DNA from: Anaerotignum faecicola
Lineage (GTDB): Bacteria; Bacillota; Clostridia; Lachnospirales; Anaerotignaceae
NCBI GenBank assembly: GCA_024460105.1
Contig: JANFXS010000004.1
Location: forward strand, 248,001-312,000
Direction: 5' to 3'
Length of the DNA: 64,000 nucleotides
The notes under the pieces are model-generated. The model searched no databases. It worked only from the letters and a program-made list of their open reading frames with translations, and was not told where the DNA came from. Both the position numbers and the translations under genes were made by a program. Numbering within the stretch: the stretch's first letter is position 1; each line of letters opens with the position of its first letter. Of the stretch, positions 9,548-18,704 are shown piece by piece.

Positions 9548-9645
9548 AAAAATCAAAAACAGGATTTTTCATTTCATAAAGCGCATGCTGCAAAAAGATA
9601 TACCTTATTTCGGAAGCCGCAGCTTTTTTGCAATGCGCCGGCTTG
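9548..9645 (+). terminator. Hairpins downstream of ftsH
   Basis: Two inverted repeats lie here: GAAAAATC/GATTTTTC around 9548-9571, and a longer-looped pair (GCGCATGCTGCAAAAAG with CTTTTTTGCAATGCGC) around 9581-9638. Neither has a classical U-tract. One of them probably ends the ftsH transcript. Confidence 0.4.
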
Positions 9646-9700
9646 CGGCGTGTAAGGATTAAAAATTTATTATTGTATTTTATACTTAGGGGGGACTTGT

Positions 9701-10090
9701 GTGGATTTTAATTTATACCCGGGCATGACTAACGAATGTGAATACATTGTTTCAAAGAACGACGCGACGGCGCACTTCGGGGGGAACTTCCCCGTATTCG
9801 CAACGCCCGTGATGATAGACTGGATGGAACAGACGGCGCTTAAGCTGTGCCAGCAGGTGCTTCCTAAGGGGTATGATACGGTTGGCACGTTTGTGAATGT
9901 AAAGCATCTTGCGGCAACGCCGGTAGGCATGAGAGTCCGTGTGATAGCCGAGATTGAAGAAGTAAACGGCAAAATGCTTACTTTTAAAGTTAAGGCGTAC
10001 GATGAAAAAACAAAAATAGGCGAGGGTACTCACGGACGCGCTGTTATTGATGTTGAAAAGTTTGTTTCCAGGCTTAAGGAAAACAAGTAA
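9701..10090 (+). CDS. Hot-dog fold thioesterase, fluoroacetyl-CoA thioesterase-like
   Basis: The 129-residue protein has the single hot-dog domain of the FlK-like thioesterase family. Recognisable motifs are PVFATPVMIDWMEQTA near residues 27-42, GTFVNVKHLAATPVG in the middle, and GEGTHGRAVI near the end. FlK hydrolyses fluoroacetyl-CoA, but most homologues are of unknown acyl-CoA specificity, so no substrate is assigned. The start is GTG 9701 after TTAGGGGGGACTT. It is monocistronic with its own terminator. Related short proteins occur widely in Clostridia. Confidence 0.8.
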   Translation: MDFNLYPGMTNECEYIVSKNDATAHFGGNFPVFATPVMIDWMEQTALKLCQQVLPKGYDTVGTFVNVKHLAATPVGMRVRVIAEIEEVNGKMLTFKVKAYDEKTKIGEGTHGRAVIDVEKFVSRLKENK

Positions 10091-10098
10091 ATGCAAAT

Positions 10099-10134
10099 AC
10101 CGGCGGGGCGCAAAAGCCTTTGCCGGTTTTTTTA
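10099..10134 (+). terminator. Terminator after the thioesterase
   Basis: ACCGGC pairs with GCCGGT (loop includes GGGGCGCAAAAGCC), followed by seven T. It directly follows the stop codon of the thioesterase gene. Confidence 0.85.
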
Positions 10135-10183
10135 AATTTATTAAAACGATATACAAAGAGTATTAAAAAATGGGGGAGTTAAT

Positions 10184-11128
10184 ATGTCGGTTAATTTGAA
10201 GGGCAGAAGTTTTTTAACATTAAAAGATTATACGGCAGAGGAAATAGAATACCTTGTCGATCTGGCTATTGATTTAAAGGCAAAGAAAAAAGCCGGAATA
10301 TTCGAGAAAAATATGGAGGGCAAAAATATAGCGCTTATTTTTGAAAAACCTTCCACAAGGACAAGGTGTTCCTTTACAATAGGCTGCATAGACGAAGGGG
10401 CGCACCCTGAATATTTAAGCAAAGACGATATACAGCTTGGACACAAGGAAACTGTAGAGGATACGGCCAGGGTACTTGGGAGGATGTTCGACGGCATCGA
10501 ATTTCGCGGGTTTTCCCAGGAAACCGTTGAAAAGCTTGCAAAATACAGCGGCGTTCCCGTTTGGAACGGGCTGACGGACGAAGATCACCCGACGCAGGTA
10601 CTTGCGGATTTTATGACGATTAAGGAAAAATTCGGAAAAATCAAGGGAATAAAATTTGTTTATGCAGGCGACGGCAGAAACAATATGGCCAACGCCCTTA
10701 TGATAGGCGCTTCCAAAATGGGCATGGATTTTGTGATAATTGCGCCCGAAAGCCTTTACCCTGATGAAAAACTTGTAGAACTGTGCAGATCATATGCAAA
10801 AGAAAGCGGCGGGGAAATTCTTATAACGAGCGATCCTAAGGAAGGCGTTAAAGGCGCGGACGTTATTTATACCGACGTTTGGGTGTCTATGGGAGAAGAG
10901 GAAAAGGCGGCCGAAAGGATTGCCGTTCTCAGGCCGTATCAGGTTAATAGGGAGCTTATGGAGGCTACGGGCAATAAAAATACAATTTTTATGCATTGTC
11001 TTCCGGCAGTTAGGGAAAAGGAAGTTACCAATGAAGTTATAGAGGGGCCGTCGTCAGTTGTGTTTGACGAGGCTGAAAACAGGATGCACACAATTAAAGC
11101 CGTTATGGTTGCAACTGCCGGAAAATAA
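10184..11128 (+). CDS. argF: Ornithine carbamoyltransferase
   Basis: The enzyme exchanges carbamoyl phosphate and ornithine for citrulline. The carbamoyl-phosphate motif STRTR is at about residues 57-61, DEDHPTQ near 126-132, the ornithine-side DVWVSMG near 228-234, and the catalytic HCLPA loop near 271-275. At 314 residues it is a standard trimeric-type OTC. A GGGGGAG site precedes ATG 10184. No other arginine-biosynthesis or deiminase genes are adjacent, so whether it is anabolic (argF) or catabolic (arcB) cannot be decided. The symbol argF is given by convention. Confidence 0.93.
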   Translation: MSVNLKGRSFLTLKDYTAEEIEYLVDLAIDLKAKKKAGIFEKNMEGKNIALIFEKPSTRTRCSFTIGCIDEGAHPEYLSKDDIQLGHKETVEDTARVLGRMFDGIEFRGFSQETVEKLAKYSGVPVWNGLTDEDHPTQVLADFMTIKEKFGKIKGIKFVYAGDGRNNMANALMIGASKMGMDFVIIAPESLYPDEKLVELCRSYAKESGGEILITSDPKEGVKGADVIYTDVWVSMGEEEKAAERIAVLRPYQVNRELMEATGNKNTIFMHCLPAVREKEVTNEVIEGPSSVVFDEAENRMHTIKAVMVATAGK

Positions 11129-11379
11129 CGGTTTGATCCTTTTCGGCAAGAGTTTTTTATATAAATAATTATAACCCGCCGGAGTAAAACTGCCGAAGAG
11201 CTTAAACGGACATATATTTATTGATATTGGGACGGAGCGAGTTATTTCACAGCATGGCAATATAGGACGGGCATTTGCATCTTAAACCGATAAAAGGGGA
11301 TGCGAATATGGCTTATGCCAGCATAAGGGCGTATATACGCGCCCTTTCCGGAGGGTATCCTTTTATTGGAGGTTTATTG

Positions 11380-12345
11380 ATGAAAGATAAACTGTTGAAG
11401 CTTCTGCGCGCGGCCGACGGATATGTTTCCGGCGAAGAAATAGGCGAAGCTTTGGGCGTAAGCCGCAGCGCCGTTTGGAAGGGAATACGTTCCCTGAGGG
11501 ACGACGGTTATAAAATCAGCGCCGTAACGAATAAGGGCTATATGCTTGAAGATACGCAAGACGTTTACAGCAGGGAAGAAATTTTAAGCCGTATTTCGAC
11601 GCATGAGATCGGGCGGGAGATTAAGTTTTACGATTCTCTTGATTCCACAAACAACAAGGCTAAGGCTATCGGTTTTGAGGGAGGGCGCCACGGCACCGTG
11701 GTTATTGCCGAAACTCAGACGGCGGGAAAAGGGCGCCGAGGCCGCAAGTGGTCGTCGCCGGAAGGGAGCGGCGTTTGGATGAGCATACTGCTGTGCCCCG
11801 ATATAGCGCCGGTATATGTGCCTTCCATTACGCTTGCGGCGGGAATAAGCGTCTGCGGCGCGATAAATAAAACGACGGAGGCGGGAGCAAAAATAAAATG
11901 GCCTAACGACGTTATTATAAACGGCAGGAAAGTGTGCGGAATACTTACGGAGATGTCAAGCGAAATAGATTATGTGAATTTTGTAGTAGTGGGCATCGGC
12001 GTTAACGTAATGGAGGCTGAGTTTGATGAAAGCCTCAGCGGCATAATAACGAATATAAACCGCGAAGCCGTAAAAAAATGCGGAAGAAGCGTTATAGCCG
12101 CGGCAATTATAGAAGAATTTGAAAAAAACTACAACGTATTCTGTAAAGGCGGTTTTAAAAGCCTGAAAAGCAAATATGAAAGCATGTGCGACACTTTAAA
12201 TAAGCGCGTTGCCGTAAGCGGGAGCGAAAATTTCGAAGGGCGGGCCGTCGGCATAACCGACGAAGGATATTTAATTGTGGAAAAAGCAGGCGGCGGCCGG
12301 GTTGAGTTAACGGCAGGGGACGTTTCGATAAGGAGGGCGGACTGA
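11380..12345 (+). CDS. birA: Biotin operon repressor / biotin-[acetyl-CoA-carboxylase] ligase
   Basis: BirA makes biotinyl-AMP, attaches biotin to carboxylase carrier proteins, and in the two-domain form also represses biotin genes. This 321-residue protein has an N-terminal winged helix (about 1-65, with YVSGEEIGEALGVSRSAVWK) and the ligase core, including the GKGRRGRKW biotinyl-AMP loop near 116-124 and KWPNDV near 168. The start is set at ATG 11380, preceded by TTGGAGG. The frame is open from 11275, but that part has no good ribosome site. The next gene follows three bases after the stop, so they are co-transcribed with the pantothenate kinase pair. Confidence 0.94.
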   Translation: MKDKLLKLLRAADGYVSGEEIGEALGVSRSAVWKGIRSLRDDGYKISAVTNKGYMLEDTQDVYSREEILSRISTHEIGREIKFYDSLDSTNNKAKAIGFEGGRHGTVVIAETQTAGKGRRGRKWSSPEGSGVWMSILLCPDIAPVYVPSITLAAGISVCGAINKTTEAGAKIKWPNDVIINGRKVCGILTEMSSEIDYVNFVVVGIGVNVMEAEFDESLSGIITNINREAVKKCGRSVIAAAIIEEFEKNYNVFCKGGFKSLKSKYESMCDTLNKRVAVSGSENFEGRAVGITDEGYLIVEKAGGGRVELTAGDVSIRRAD

Positions 12346-12347
12346 TT

Positions 12348-12719
12348 TTGGATAAAACGGTTTTGGCGGCGGCGTCATTCGACAAAGAAAAGTATTATAT
12401 CAACAGCGAATATTCCGCGCTTCCAGAGAGCATAAAGCAGGAAATCAAAGAAATCTGCATACCTTTGGCCGAAAAACTTATGTGTACGTTTATAATAGGT
12501 TTCGGCGACGGCGGCGAGGTGTATTTTGAAACGGTCAAAAGCGATGAAATCCCCGATTTTGACGATATAGGCGCGGAGCTTGAGATTAAAAGGACTGCAA
12601 AAGAAAAAAAAGAACTGTTGAAAGCCCTGAAACTTTGGTATTTAATTTACAAAACCGACGAAGGTGAAAATGTTAAAAAACGCCTTTTGGAAGGAAAAGA
12701 CGTTTTGGCGGAGGAATGA
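12348..12719 (+). CDS. Conserved hypothetical protein between birA and coaX
   Basis: A 123-residue soluble, acidic protein starts at TTG 12348, with AAGGAGG upstream inside the birA end. It has no signal peptide or membrane segment. Features are an N-terminal FDKEKYYINSEYSALPESI stretch, a central hydrophobic strand pattern (CTFIIGFGDGGEVYFETV) and a Lys/Glu-rich C-terminal helix region. I believe similar genes occur beside birA/coaX in Lachnospiraceae (possibly DUF6145), but that is from memory and unverified. Its position, overlapping the ribosome site of coaX, suggests a link to cofactor metabolism or simply operon hitch-hiking. Confidence 0.7.
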   Translation: MDKTVLAAASFDKEKYYINSEYSALPESIKQEIKEICIPLAEKLMCTFIIGFGDGGEVYFETVKSDEIPDFDDIGAELEIKRTAKEKKELLKALKLWYLIYKTDEGENVKKRLLEGKDVLAEE

Positions 12720-12720
12720 T

Positions 12721-13524
12721 ATGGTTTTATTAATTGACGTTGGCAACACCGAAATAAGGATCGGCGTGCGCGATGACGACGGGCTTATAGGGAGCTGGAG
12801 AATGACTACCGACAGCCTTAAAACATCCGACGAACTCGGCGGAACAATATTGAGGTTCCTTAAATTTGACAATATTGACCCTAAGGGAATAAGAGGGGTT
12901 ATAATTTGTTCTGTTGTGCCTAACATTATGTATTCCCTTACAAGAGGCATAAACAAATATTTTTCGACGGAACCTATTATAGTTACAAATGATTTCGACA
13001 GCGGCATCTGTCTTAACATGGCAAATCCCAAGGAACTGGGAGCCGACAGGCTCGCAAAGCTTGCCGCCGGGTTTGAAATATACGGCGGGCCGGTTATGGT
13101 AATAGATTACGGAACGGCCACGACCTTTGACGTCGTCGATGAAAAAGGCGTTTTTGTAACGGGGATTACGGCTCCCGGAGTTAATATATGCGCCGAGGCC
13201 CTTTTTACAAATACCGCCCAGCTTCCGAAAATTGAGATCAAAAGGCCGGGGAGCATATATTGCCGCGATATTGTAAGCTGTATACAGTCCGGGATATACT
13301 ACGGCCATGTGGGTGAAGCCCGTTACATAATCGAAAATGTCAAAAAGGAACTTAATATGCCGGATATGAAGGTTGTGGCCACAGGCGGCATGGCGCGGGA
13401 AATAGGCAACGGCAACGGTATATTTGACGTTCTTGACCCGTTTTTGTCTTTTAAAGGCCTTTTTATACTTTATAAAAGGAACATTGATAATATAAGGAGG
13501 CGCGAGTATGCTGCTGGTCATTGA
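12721..13524 (+). CDS. coaX: Type III pantothenate kinase, first paralogue
   Basis: CoaX phosphorylates pantothenate to start coenzyme A synthesis; the type III family is insensitive to CoA feedback. All family hallmarks are visible: DVGNT (6-10, phosphate/ATP), WRMTT, GADR (about 106-109, containing the catalytic Asp), DYGTATTFD (about 128-136), ITAPGV and IQSGIYYGHVG. The start ATG 12721 follows GGAGGAATGAT. The C-terminal tail runs past the usual end (KRNIDNIRRREYAAGH) and overlaps the next coaX by 17 bases. By motif completeness this is the copy most likely to be the active kinase. Confidence 0.92.
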   Translation: MVLLIDVGNTEIRIGVRDDDGLIGSWRMTTDSLKTSDELGGTILRFLKFDNIDPKGIRGVIICSVVPNIMYSLTRGINKYFSTEPIIVTNDFDSGICLNMANPKELGADRLAKLAAGFEIYGGPVMVIDYGTATTFDVVDEKGVFVTGITAPGVNICAEALFTNTAQLPKIEIKRPGSIYCRDIVSCIQSGIYYGHVGEARYIIENVKKELNMPDMKVVATGGMAREIGNGNGIFDVLDPFLSFKGLFILYKRNIDNIRRREYAAGH

Positions 13525-14275
13525 CGTTGGGAATACGAACACCGTTTTCGGCCTTTTTGAGGGCGACGAAATTATTAAAACGTGGCGCATGAGTACGGAG
13601 CAGACGAAAACCTCCGATGAAATAGGGATAGTAATACGCTCGTTTTTTGAAAATGAAGAAAAGGATTTCCGCCAAATCGGCGGGGTTATAATAGGCTCTG
13701 TTGTGCCGAACATGATGTATTCCCTTACCCACAGCGTAAGGAAATATCTTAATACGGAGCCGATGATTGTAACGGCCGATTTGAAGCTGGATCTTGAAAT
13801 AGTAAGGGACAACCCCAAAACGGCCGGCGTCGACAGGGTTATAGACCTTGTGGCGGCAAAAGAAATTTACGGCATGCCTTCAATCGTTATAGATTACGGC
13901 ACGGCGAACACATTTGACGTTGTTAACGAAAAAGGCCAGTTTATAACGGGCTTTATAACCGCCGGAGTAAAAATATGCGCCGCCGCCCTAAACAGGAAAA
14001 GCGCGCAGCTTCCGGAAGTGGAGCTTGTAGCCCCGGAAAGCTTCGTAGCCAAAGACACGGTAAAAAGCCTTCAGGTAGGCGTTGTTGCGGGAAGAATAGG
14101 CGAAACGGTTGAAATTATTAAAACATTAAAGGAAAGCCTTAATATACCGCATGCCAAAGTTATAGCTACAGGCGGGCTTGCCCAGATTATAGATCCGAAA
14201 AACGAGATATTCGACGTTTACGATCCTATGCTGACCCTTAAAGGGCTTAAAATAATATACGATAAGAATAAATAA
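13508..14275 (+). CDS. Type III pantothenate kinase paralogue, altered motifs
   Basis: This 255-residue protein is a clear CoaX homologue, starting MLLVIDVGNTNTVFGLFEGD at ATG 13508 with TAAGGAGG upstream. It keeps DVGNT and the GxDR aspartate (GVDR, about 106). Other conserved positions differ from the first copy: DYGTANTFD in place of GTATTFD, ITAGV without the Pro-Gly of APG, LQVGVVAGRIG in place of QSGxxxGxVG. The two copies are clearly diverged at DNA level, so this is an old tandem duplication. Type III kinases are dimers with the pantothenate site near the interface, so a hetero-oligomeric or regulatory role is possible. Loss of activity is inferred only. Confidence 0.88.
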   Translation: MLLVIDVGNTNTVFGLFEGDEIIKTWRMSTEQTKTSDEIGIVIRSFFENEEKDFRQIGGVIIGSVVPNMMYSLTHSVRKYLNTEPMIVTADLKLDLEIVRDNPKTAGVDRVIDLVAAKEIYGMPSIVIDYGTANTFDVVNEKGQFITGFITAGVKICAAALNRKSAQLPEVELVAPESFVAKDTVKSLQVGVVAGRIGETVEIIKTLKESLNIPHAKVIATGGLAQIIDPKNEIFDVYDPMLTLKGLKIIYDKNK

Positions 14276-14287
14276 ACGGGGGCCGAT

Positions 14288-15247
14288 ATGAAAATAGGCA
14301 GTTTAGAGCTTAAAAACAATGTGTTCCTTGCGCCTATGGCAGGGGTTACGGATATGCCTTTCAGGGTTATATGCAGCGAAATGGGATGCGGCCTTGTTTA
14401 CAGCGAAATGGTCAGCGCAAAAGGGCTTATGTACGGCAGCAAGAATACGGAAAAGCTTTTGAGCGTGGATAAAAGGGAAAGGCCGATTGCAGTCCAGCTT
14501 TTCGGCAGTTCCCCTGAAATACTGGGGAAAATGGCAAAAAGCCTTGAGGACGCGCCTATTGACATTATAGACGTCAATATGGGATGCCCCGCGCCGAAAA
14601 TCGTAAAAAACGGCGAAGGCAGCGCGCTGATGAAAACGCCCGCGCTTGTAGGGGAAATAGTGCGTTCCGTTGTTGAAAGCCAGAAAAAGCCCGTTACCGT
14701 AAAATTCAGAAAGGGTTTTGACGACGGCAGTATTAACGCCGTTGAAATTGCCGAAATTGCGGAGGCCAACGGAGCATCGGCGGTAGCCGTACACGGACGC
14801 ACAAGGGAACAGTATTACAGCGGCAAAGCCGATTGGGATATTATAAAGGAAGTTAAAAAATCGGTTTCCATACCCGTTATAGGAAACGGCGACGTTTTTT
14901 CCCCTCAGGACGCCGAAAACCTTTTTGACTATACGGGATGCGACGCCGTAATGATCGGGCGCGGCGCACAGGGAAACCCGTGGATATTCAGGCGGATAAC
15001 AAAATATCTTGAAACGGGCGAGATCCTTCCGCCTCCCGACGCCGGCGAGAGAATGGAGGTTGCCCTGCGCCATTTAAAAATGCTTGTGGATTTTAAGGGC
15101 GAATATATCGGCGTAAGGGAAATGCGCCGCCATCTTTCGGACTATACTAAGGGGATGGCGGGCGCAGCTCAAATGCGAGGGAAAATAAATTCAGCCTCAA
15201 CGCTTGCCGAAATGGAAGAATATATAAAAAGCATATTTTCTTTATAG
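14288..15247 (+). CDS. dusB: tRNA-dihydrouridine synthase, DusB family
   Basis: Dus enzymes use FMN and NADPH to reduce uridines in the tRNA D-loop. LAPMAGVTDMPFR is near the N-terminus; NMGCPAPKIVKNGEGSAL carries the catalytic Cys at about residue 100; HGRTREQYYSGKADW and IGNGDVFSPQDA are FMN-contact segments. At 319 residues it is normal for bacterial DusB. ATG 14288 follows ACGGGGGCC, 12 bases after coaX2, so it ends the birA-coaX-coaX-dusB operon. Many Firmicutes place dusB near coaX, hslO or lysS. Confidence 0.93.
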   Translation: MKIGSLELKNNVFLAPMAGVTDMPFRVICSEMGCGLVYSEMVSAKGLMYGSKNTEKLLSVDKRERPIAVQLFGSSPEILGKMAKSLEDAPIDIIDVNMGCPAPKIVKNGEGSALMKTPALVGEIVRSVVESQKKPVTVKFRKGFDDGSINAVEIAEIAEANGASAVAVHGRTREQYYSGKADWDIIKEVKKSVSIPVIGNGDVFSPQDAENLFDYTGCDAVMIGRGAQGNPWIFRRITKYLETGEILPPPDAGERMEVALRHLKMLVDFKGEYIGVREMRRHLSDYTKGMAGAAQMRGKINSASTLAEMEEYIKSIFSL

Positions 15248-15309
15248 ACACAGCGTGCGGAAATTTTATAAGCTCCAATCCGAAACGCTGAAAAATACGG
15301 ACAAGTTAG

Positions 15310-15345
15310 GAACCCCCGATCGCCCAAAACGGCGTTAGGGGGTTC
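15310..15345 (+). terminator. Terminator-like hairpin after dusB
   Basis: GAACCCCC pairs with GGGGGTTC, with an inner CGCC/GGCG stem. Only a short T-containing tail follows (CTTACGGTTTT). It probably ends the birA-dusB transcript. Confidence 0.65.
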
Positions 15346-15370
15346 TTACGGTTTTGAGAACGGCGGGCAG

Positions 15371-15630
15371 TTTCGGTTTACAATGGCGCACACGCCCCGC
15401 AATGAAAAATTTTCCGCATTTCCGCGTGGTATAAGCTTGCCGCAGGAACCGCAGCGTCGGCGGGTATGCGCCTTGAACTGCAAAAAAATTTTTCCTGTGA
15501 GGGCAAAGAGTTTTAACGAAGGTCGGTGACGTAAGAACGGGGCAAAGACGAAACCTATGTTAGGAGCCTTTAAGACATCTATTGAGCCGCTAACGCCTGT
15601 TAAACCAGCGCGAACTTTTAAACTGAAGCT
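15371..15630 (-). repeat. Dispersed intergenic element, copy B (inverted relative to A)
   Basis: Left end TTTCGGTTTACAATGGCGCA (15371-15390) corresponds to the complement of the right end of copy A. The right end TTTTAAACTGAAGC (about 15616-15629) is its imperfect inverted partner. Internal blocks in the complement match copy A: GCAGTTCAAGGCGCATA, CGTTAAAACTC, and AATGCGGAAAA just before GCGGGGCGTGTGCGCC. No gene is encoded. Confidence 0.75.
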
Positions 15631-16179
15631 AAGTATTGGGAAAACAGCGGGAATAAAAGAAGCGGCAGAGTGAGGGTTAATCTGAACGTCCGAAAAAAAT
15701 GGAGCGAAATCGGAATGAGCCCGCCGGGAATATGAACAAAATGCCATTAATAAAAAAGCGCGTCAAAAAAATACAACGGAAGAAACGATGCGCCTGGCCG
15801 TTTCGGCAGGGGAATCCCCGGCATACGGATGCGGCAACGGAAATATTGCCGACGATTTATATAATAAGGAAGAAAACGCGGCATAAATACATAACGCCGG
15901 CGCAAAAAAAGCGCGGCGCCGAAAGATATACGTCATTTCGGCCGAGCCGAAAAGGATTTTGCCAGAAATCACATAAAAAGATATTGAAAATACAAAGGCT
16001 TTGGTATATAATGTCAAAAGTGTCCTTAAAACGGGATGAGCGGGGTGAAAAAATGCTCTGAAAACGGCCGCCCGTGTTACGGGAATGTTAGCGGACAAAC
16101 GTAAAACCGCCGTTTCAGGCCTCTAATGTTACGAATATTTCTCGAATATTACAGTAACATTACACTTACCCCAAATCTG
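15631..16179. other. Intergenic region upstream of the S-layer-like gene
   Basis: No credible gene is seen. An open plus-strand frame (15699-16061) is very Lys/Arg-rich and has no ribosome site, as expected of A-rich noncoding DNA. The stretch from about 16110 contains ATATTACAGTAACATTACACTTACC, upstream of a strong promoter. Confidence 0.5.
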
Positions 16180-16208
16180 TTGACGGTTCCGAGGCGGGAT
16201 GCTATAAT
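16180..16208 (+). promoter_or_regulatory. Strong sigma-A promoter of the S-layer-like gene
   Basis: TTGACG (16180-16185) and a perfect TATAAT (16203-16208) are separated by 17 bases. The predicted transcript starts near 16215, about 74 bases before the ATG. Confidence 0.8.
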
Positions 16209-16219
16209 TCATTTTGTAA

Positions 16220-16246
16220 TCAGGAAACGCAAGCCAAGGTTCCTGA
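16220..16246 (+). promoter_or_regulatory. 5' leader hairpin of S-layer-like mRNA
   Basis: TCAGGAA (16220-16226) pairs perfectly with TTCCTGA (16240-16246) a few bases after the predicted transcription start. A 5'-terminal stem-loop of this kind is known to stabilise abundant mRNAs. That function is inferred. Confidence 0.5.
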
Positions 16247-16288
16247 GAAAAAATTAAATCCTAAAAAATTAAAGGGGGAAGAAACAAC

Positions 16289-18652
16289 ATGAAAAAGAAA
16301 TTGGCTTTATTGTTGTCAGCAGTAATGGTTATTGGCTCGCTTCCAATGACAGCTTTCGCTGCTTCAACAAATACAATCAACAGGATTGTAACAGGCACAA
16401 CAGATTCGCTTTACCGTATTACACCTGATACATCTAAAGGTGAATCACAGGCTCCGGTTTTAAATTTTGCAGAGAAAGATCTTGACAGATTGCCATCAAG
16501 CACAACTCGCGTAACATTCAAGGCTACGCTTGAAAACACAGAATGGAATATCTATGGCACTGACGACAAGGAAGTTCCTACAGGTAAGGAAGTAGCCCTT
16601 CCAGCAGGATACGGCACTGACGCGGTTGTAACTGTATTGTCAGATACACAGGCTATCTTTACACTTCCTGTAGTAAGCAATGAAGTAAACCTTCCGCTTG
16701 AAGTTGAACTTACAGACGAAGGCGACGGTAAAGTAACAATCGATCCGCTTGACTCAGTTCTTACAGCAGGAACATACAGGTTCGCTAACATCGTTGGTGG
16801 CAACACATCAACAACAGTTGCTGATACAGTAAACATTGTTGAAGGCGGTACGGCAATCAAAACAATCACAATCACAGAAGCTGCTGCAGGTTCATTAGAA
16901 GCAACAAGGGAAAACTCACCTCTTAAGATCAAACTTACAAGCGGTTTCGAGTTCAAGAAAAACACGCCTGTAGTTGCTATCTATGACGAAGCTGATTTTA
17001 AAGCATCTGCAAACCTTCCTAGCGGCACAGCTGCAGTTGACGGCGCAAGCATGGTTAACTACAAATACAGCGACGACGGACAGGAACTTTACCTCTACTT
17101 TGATTTCCAGAATGCTAAAGGCACAACAAAAGCCGCTACATTCTCAATCTCAGGCCTTGAAGTTAAATATGACGACGACGATGTAAATATCGACGACGTT
17201 TGCGAAATCACAGTTTCAGGCGCTAATACAGACAAACAGTCAGTAGAAATCGGTAAAGCTACAACATACGGCGTATCATGGGAAGCTGAAAACAAAACTC
17301 TTCCAATCCTCTACTCAGGCCGCGCTGACGAAGATGTTGACACATTAGAAGTAACTCTTAAAGAAGTTATCGGCGACAGCTGGTTAGTAGGCAGGAAAAC
17401 AACTATTACTTTCCCAGAAGGCGTTAAAGTAATGGACGTTGACGTTAACAAAACAGAAAACTTCTCAACAAAACCTGATTTCAACATTGAGGACAACGTA
17501 ATCACAATCGAAAACGGCGTTCTTGAATTAGACGGCAACTCAACAAACAAACACAAAAAAGGCAAAATCGAAATGAGCTACACATTATCAGTTGCTCCTG
17601 ACTTTACAGGCGACATCGTAGCTACACTCGGCGGCGCTGGCGTTGAAGACGATATGGAAGTTAAAGTTGCTACAGCAGTTGCTCCTGTAACAGTAGAAGC
17701 TGAAACAAACGCAGTATCTATCGACTATAGGAACGTAGCAGTAAGCGACATCCTTATCAAAGAAGCATATGCCGGAGCTCTTGAAAAAGACAAAACACTC
17801 CAGCTTGAATTAGACAAGATTGCTTTCGATAAAGAACCTAAAGTAGAAGTTGTTGAAGGCGACCTTAAGATCGATGATGTTGAAAAAGACGGAAACGCTA
17901 TTCAGATCAAGATCAAAAATGCTTCAAGCAAAACAGCATCAACAATCAAACTTTCAGATGTTAACCTTTACCTTGAAAGGGATCTCCCAGCAGGTAAATA
18001 CCCACTTAAATTAACAGCTTACCAGACATTCGATAAAGACGGCGCAACAGATCCAAATATGGATTACGGCTCAGGTATCGACGGTACAGAAGCTAACAAG
18101 AGACATACAGGCGATGATGCAGAAACAACAGACGCATACTTCCAGACATCAATCACAAAAGGTGACAAAGACAAAGGCACAATCTACTTCGACAAGAGAA
18201 GCGTAACAGTTCTTGACGACTATGTAGAAGTTGTAACAGCAGGACGTGACCAGGACGACTCAACATTCACAACAAAGATCGTTATCCAGGTTGGCGCTAA
18301 CACAATGACAGCTGGTAAAGAAACAATCAATCTTGATGTACCTGCTTACATCAAAGACGGTTACACAATGATGCCAGTTCGTGCCGTAACAGAAGCTTTA
18401 TCAAACGTAGCAATCGTTAAATGGGATGACCCAAGCCACACAGTAACAATCACATTCGGTTCAAGGATCGTTAAGATGACTGTTGGTTCAGATGTAATGC
18501 AGATCAACGGCGTTGATATCAACATGTCAACACCATGCGAAATCACTGACAGCAGGGCATTCATTCCATTAAGGGATCTTGGTTATGCTCTCGGCTTAAA
18601 CGACAGCAAGATCAACTGGGATGACGCTACAAAGACAGCTACATTAAACTAA
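16289..18652 (+). CDS. Secreted S-layer-like protein with C-terminal stalk domain
   Basis: A classical signal peptide (MKKKLALLLSAVMVIG then SLPMTAFAAS) is followed by a long beta-rich, Thr- and Asp-rich region to about residue 640. A C-terminal module of the copper-amine-oxidase N-terminal-like (stalk) type follows, with paired signatures GYTMMPVRAVTEAL and RAFIPLRDLGYALG near 690-770. No SLH motif or LPXTG is seen. Codon use is sharply different from neighbours: Thr is almost always ACA, and Ala often GCT or GCA instead of GCG/GCC. With its strong promoter, GGGGGAAG ribosome site and tight terminator this suggests very high expression, as for a surface-layer protein. The surface-layer role is inferred; secretion is secure. 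Confidence 0.85.
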   Translation: MKKKLALLLSAVMVIGSLPMTAFAASTNTINRIVTGTTDSLYRITPDTSKGESQAPVLNFAEKDLDRLPSSTTRVTFKATLENTEWNIYGTDDKEVPTGKEVALPAGYGTDAVVTVLSDTQAIFTLPVVSNEVNLPLEVELTDEGDGKVTIDPLDSVLTAGTYRFANIVGGNTSTTVADTVNIVEGGTAIKTITITEAAAGSLEATRENSPLKIKLTSGFEFKKNTPVVAIYDEADFKASANLPSGTAAVDGASMVNYKYSDDGQELYLYFDFQNAKGTTKAATFSISGLEVKYDDDDVNIDDVCEITVSGANTDKQSVEIGKATTYGVSWEAENKTLPILYSGRADEDVDTLEVTLKEVIGDSWLVGRKTTITFPEGVKVMDVDVNKTENFSTKPDFNIEDNVITIENGVLELDGNSTNKHKKGKIEMSYTLSVAPDFTGDIVATLGGAGVEDDMEVKVATAVAPVTVEAETNAVSIDYRNVAVSDILIKEAYAGALEKDKTLQLELDKIAFDKEPKVEVVEGDLKIDDVEKDGNAIQIKIKNASSKTASTIKLSDVNLYLERDLPAGKYPLKLTAYQTFDKDGATDPNMDYGSGIDGTEANKRHTGDDAETTDAYFQTSITKGDKDKGTIYFDKRSVTVLDDYVEVVTAGRDQDDSTFTTKIVIQVGANTMTAGKETINLDVPAYIKDGYTMMPVRAVTEALSNVAIVKWDDPSHTVTITFGSRIVKMTVGSDVMQINGVDINMSTPCEITDSRAFIPLRDLGYALGLNDSKINWDDATKTATLN

Positions 18653-18704
18653 TTTAAAACTGGATTAAGTTAAATATAGCTGATAACCTTAACAGCAGGT
18701 TATG

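Noticed and set aside
12721-14275. Tandem coaX genes as an assembly duplication
   Set aside because: The two copies differ throughout at DNA and protein level, so they are real diverged paralogues.
16289-18652. S-layer-like gene as a recent horizontal acquisition because of its codon use
   Set aside because: The bias resembles that of fhs and panB and fits high expression; no mobile element or repeat flanks it.
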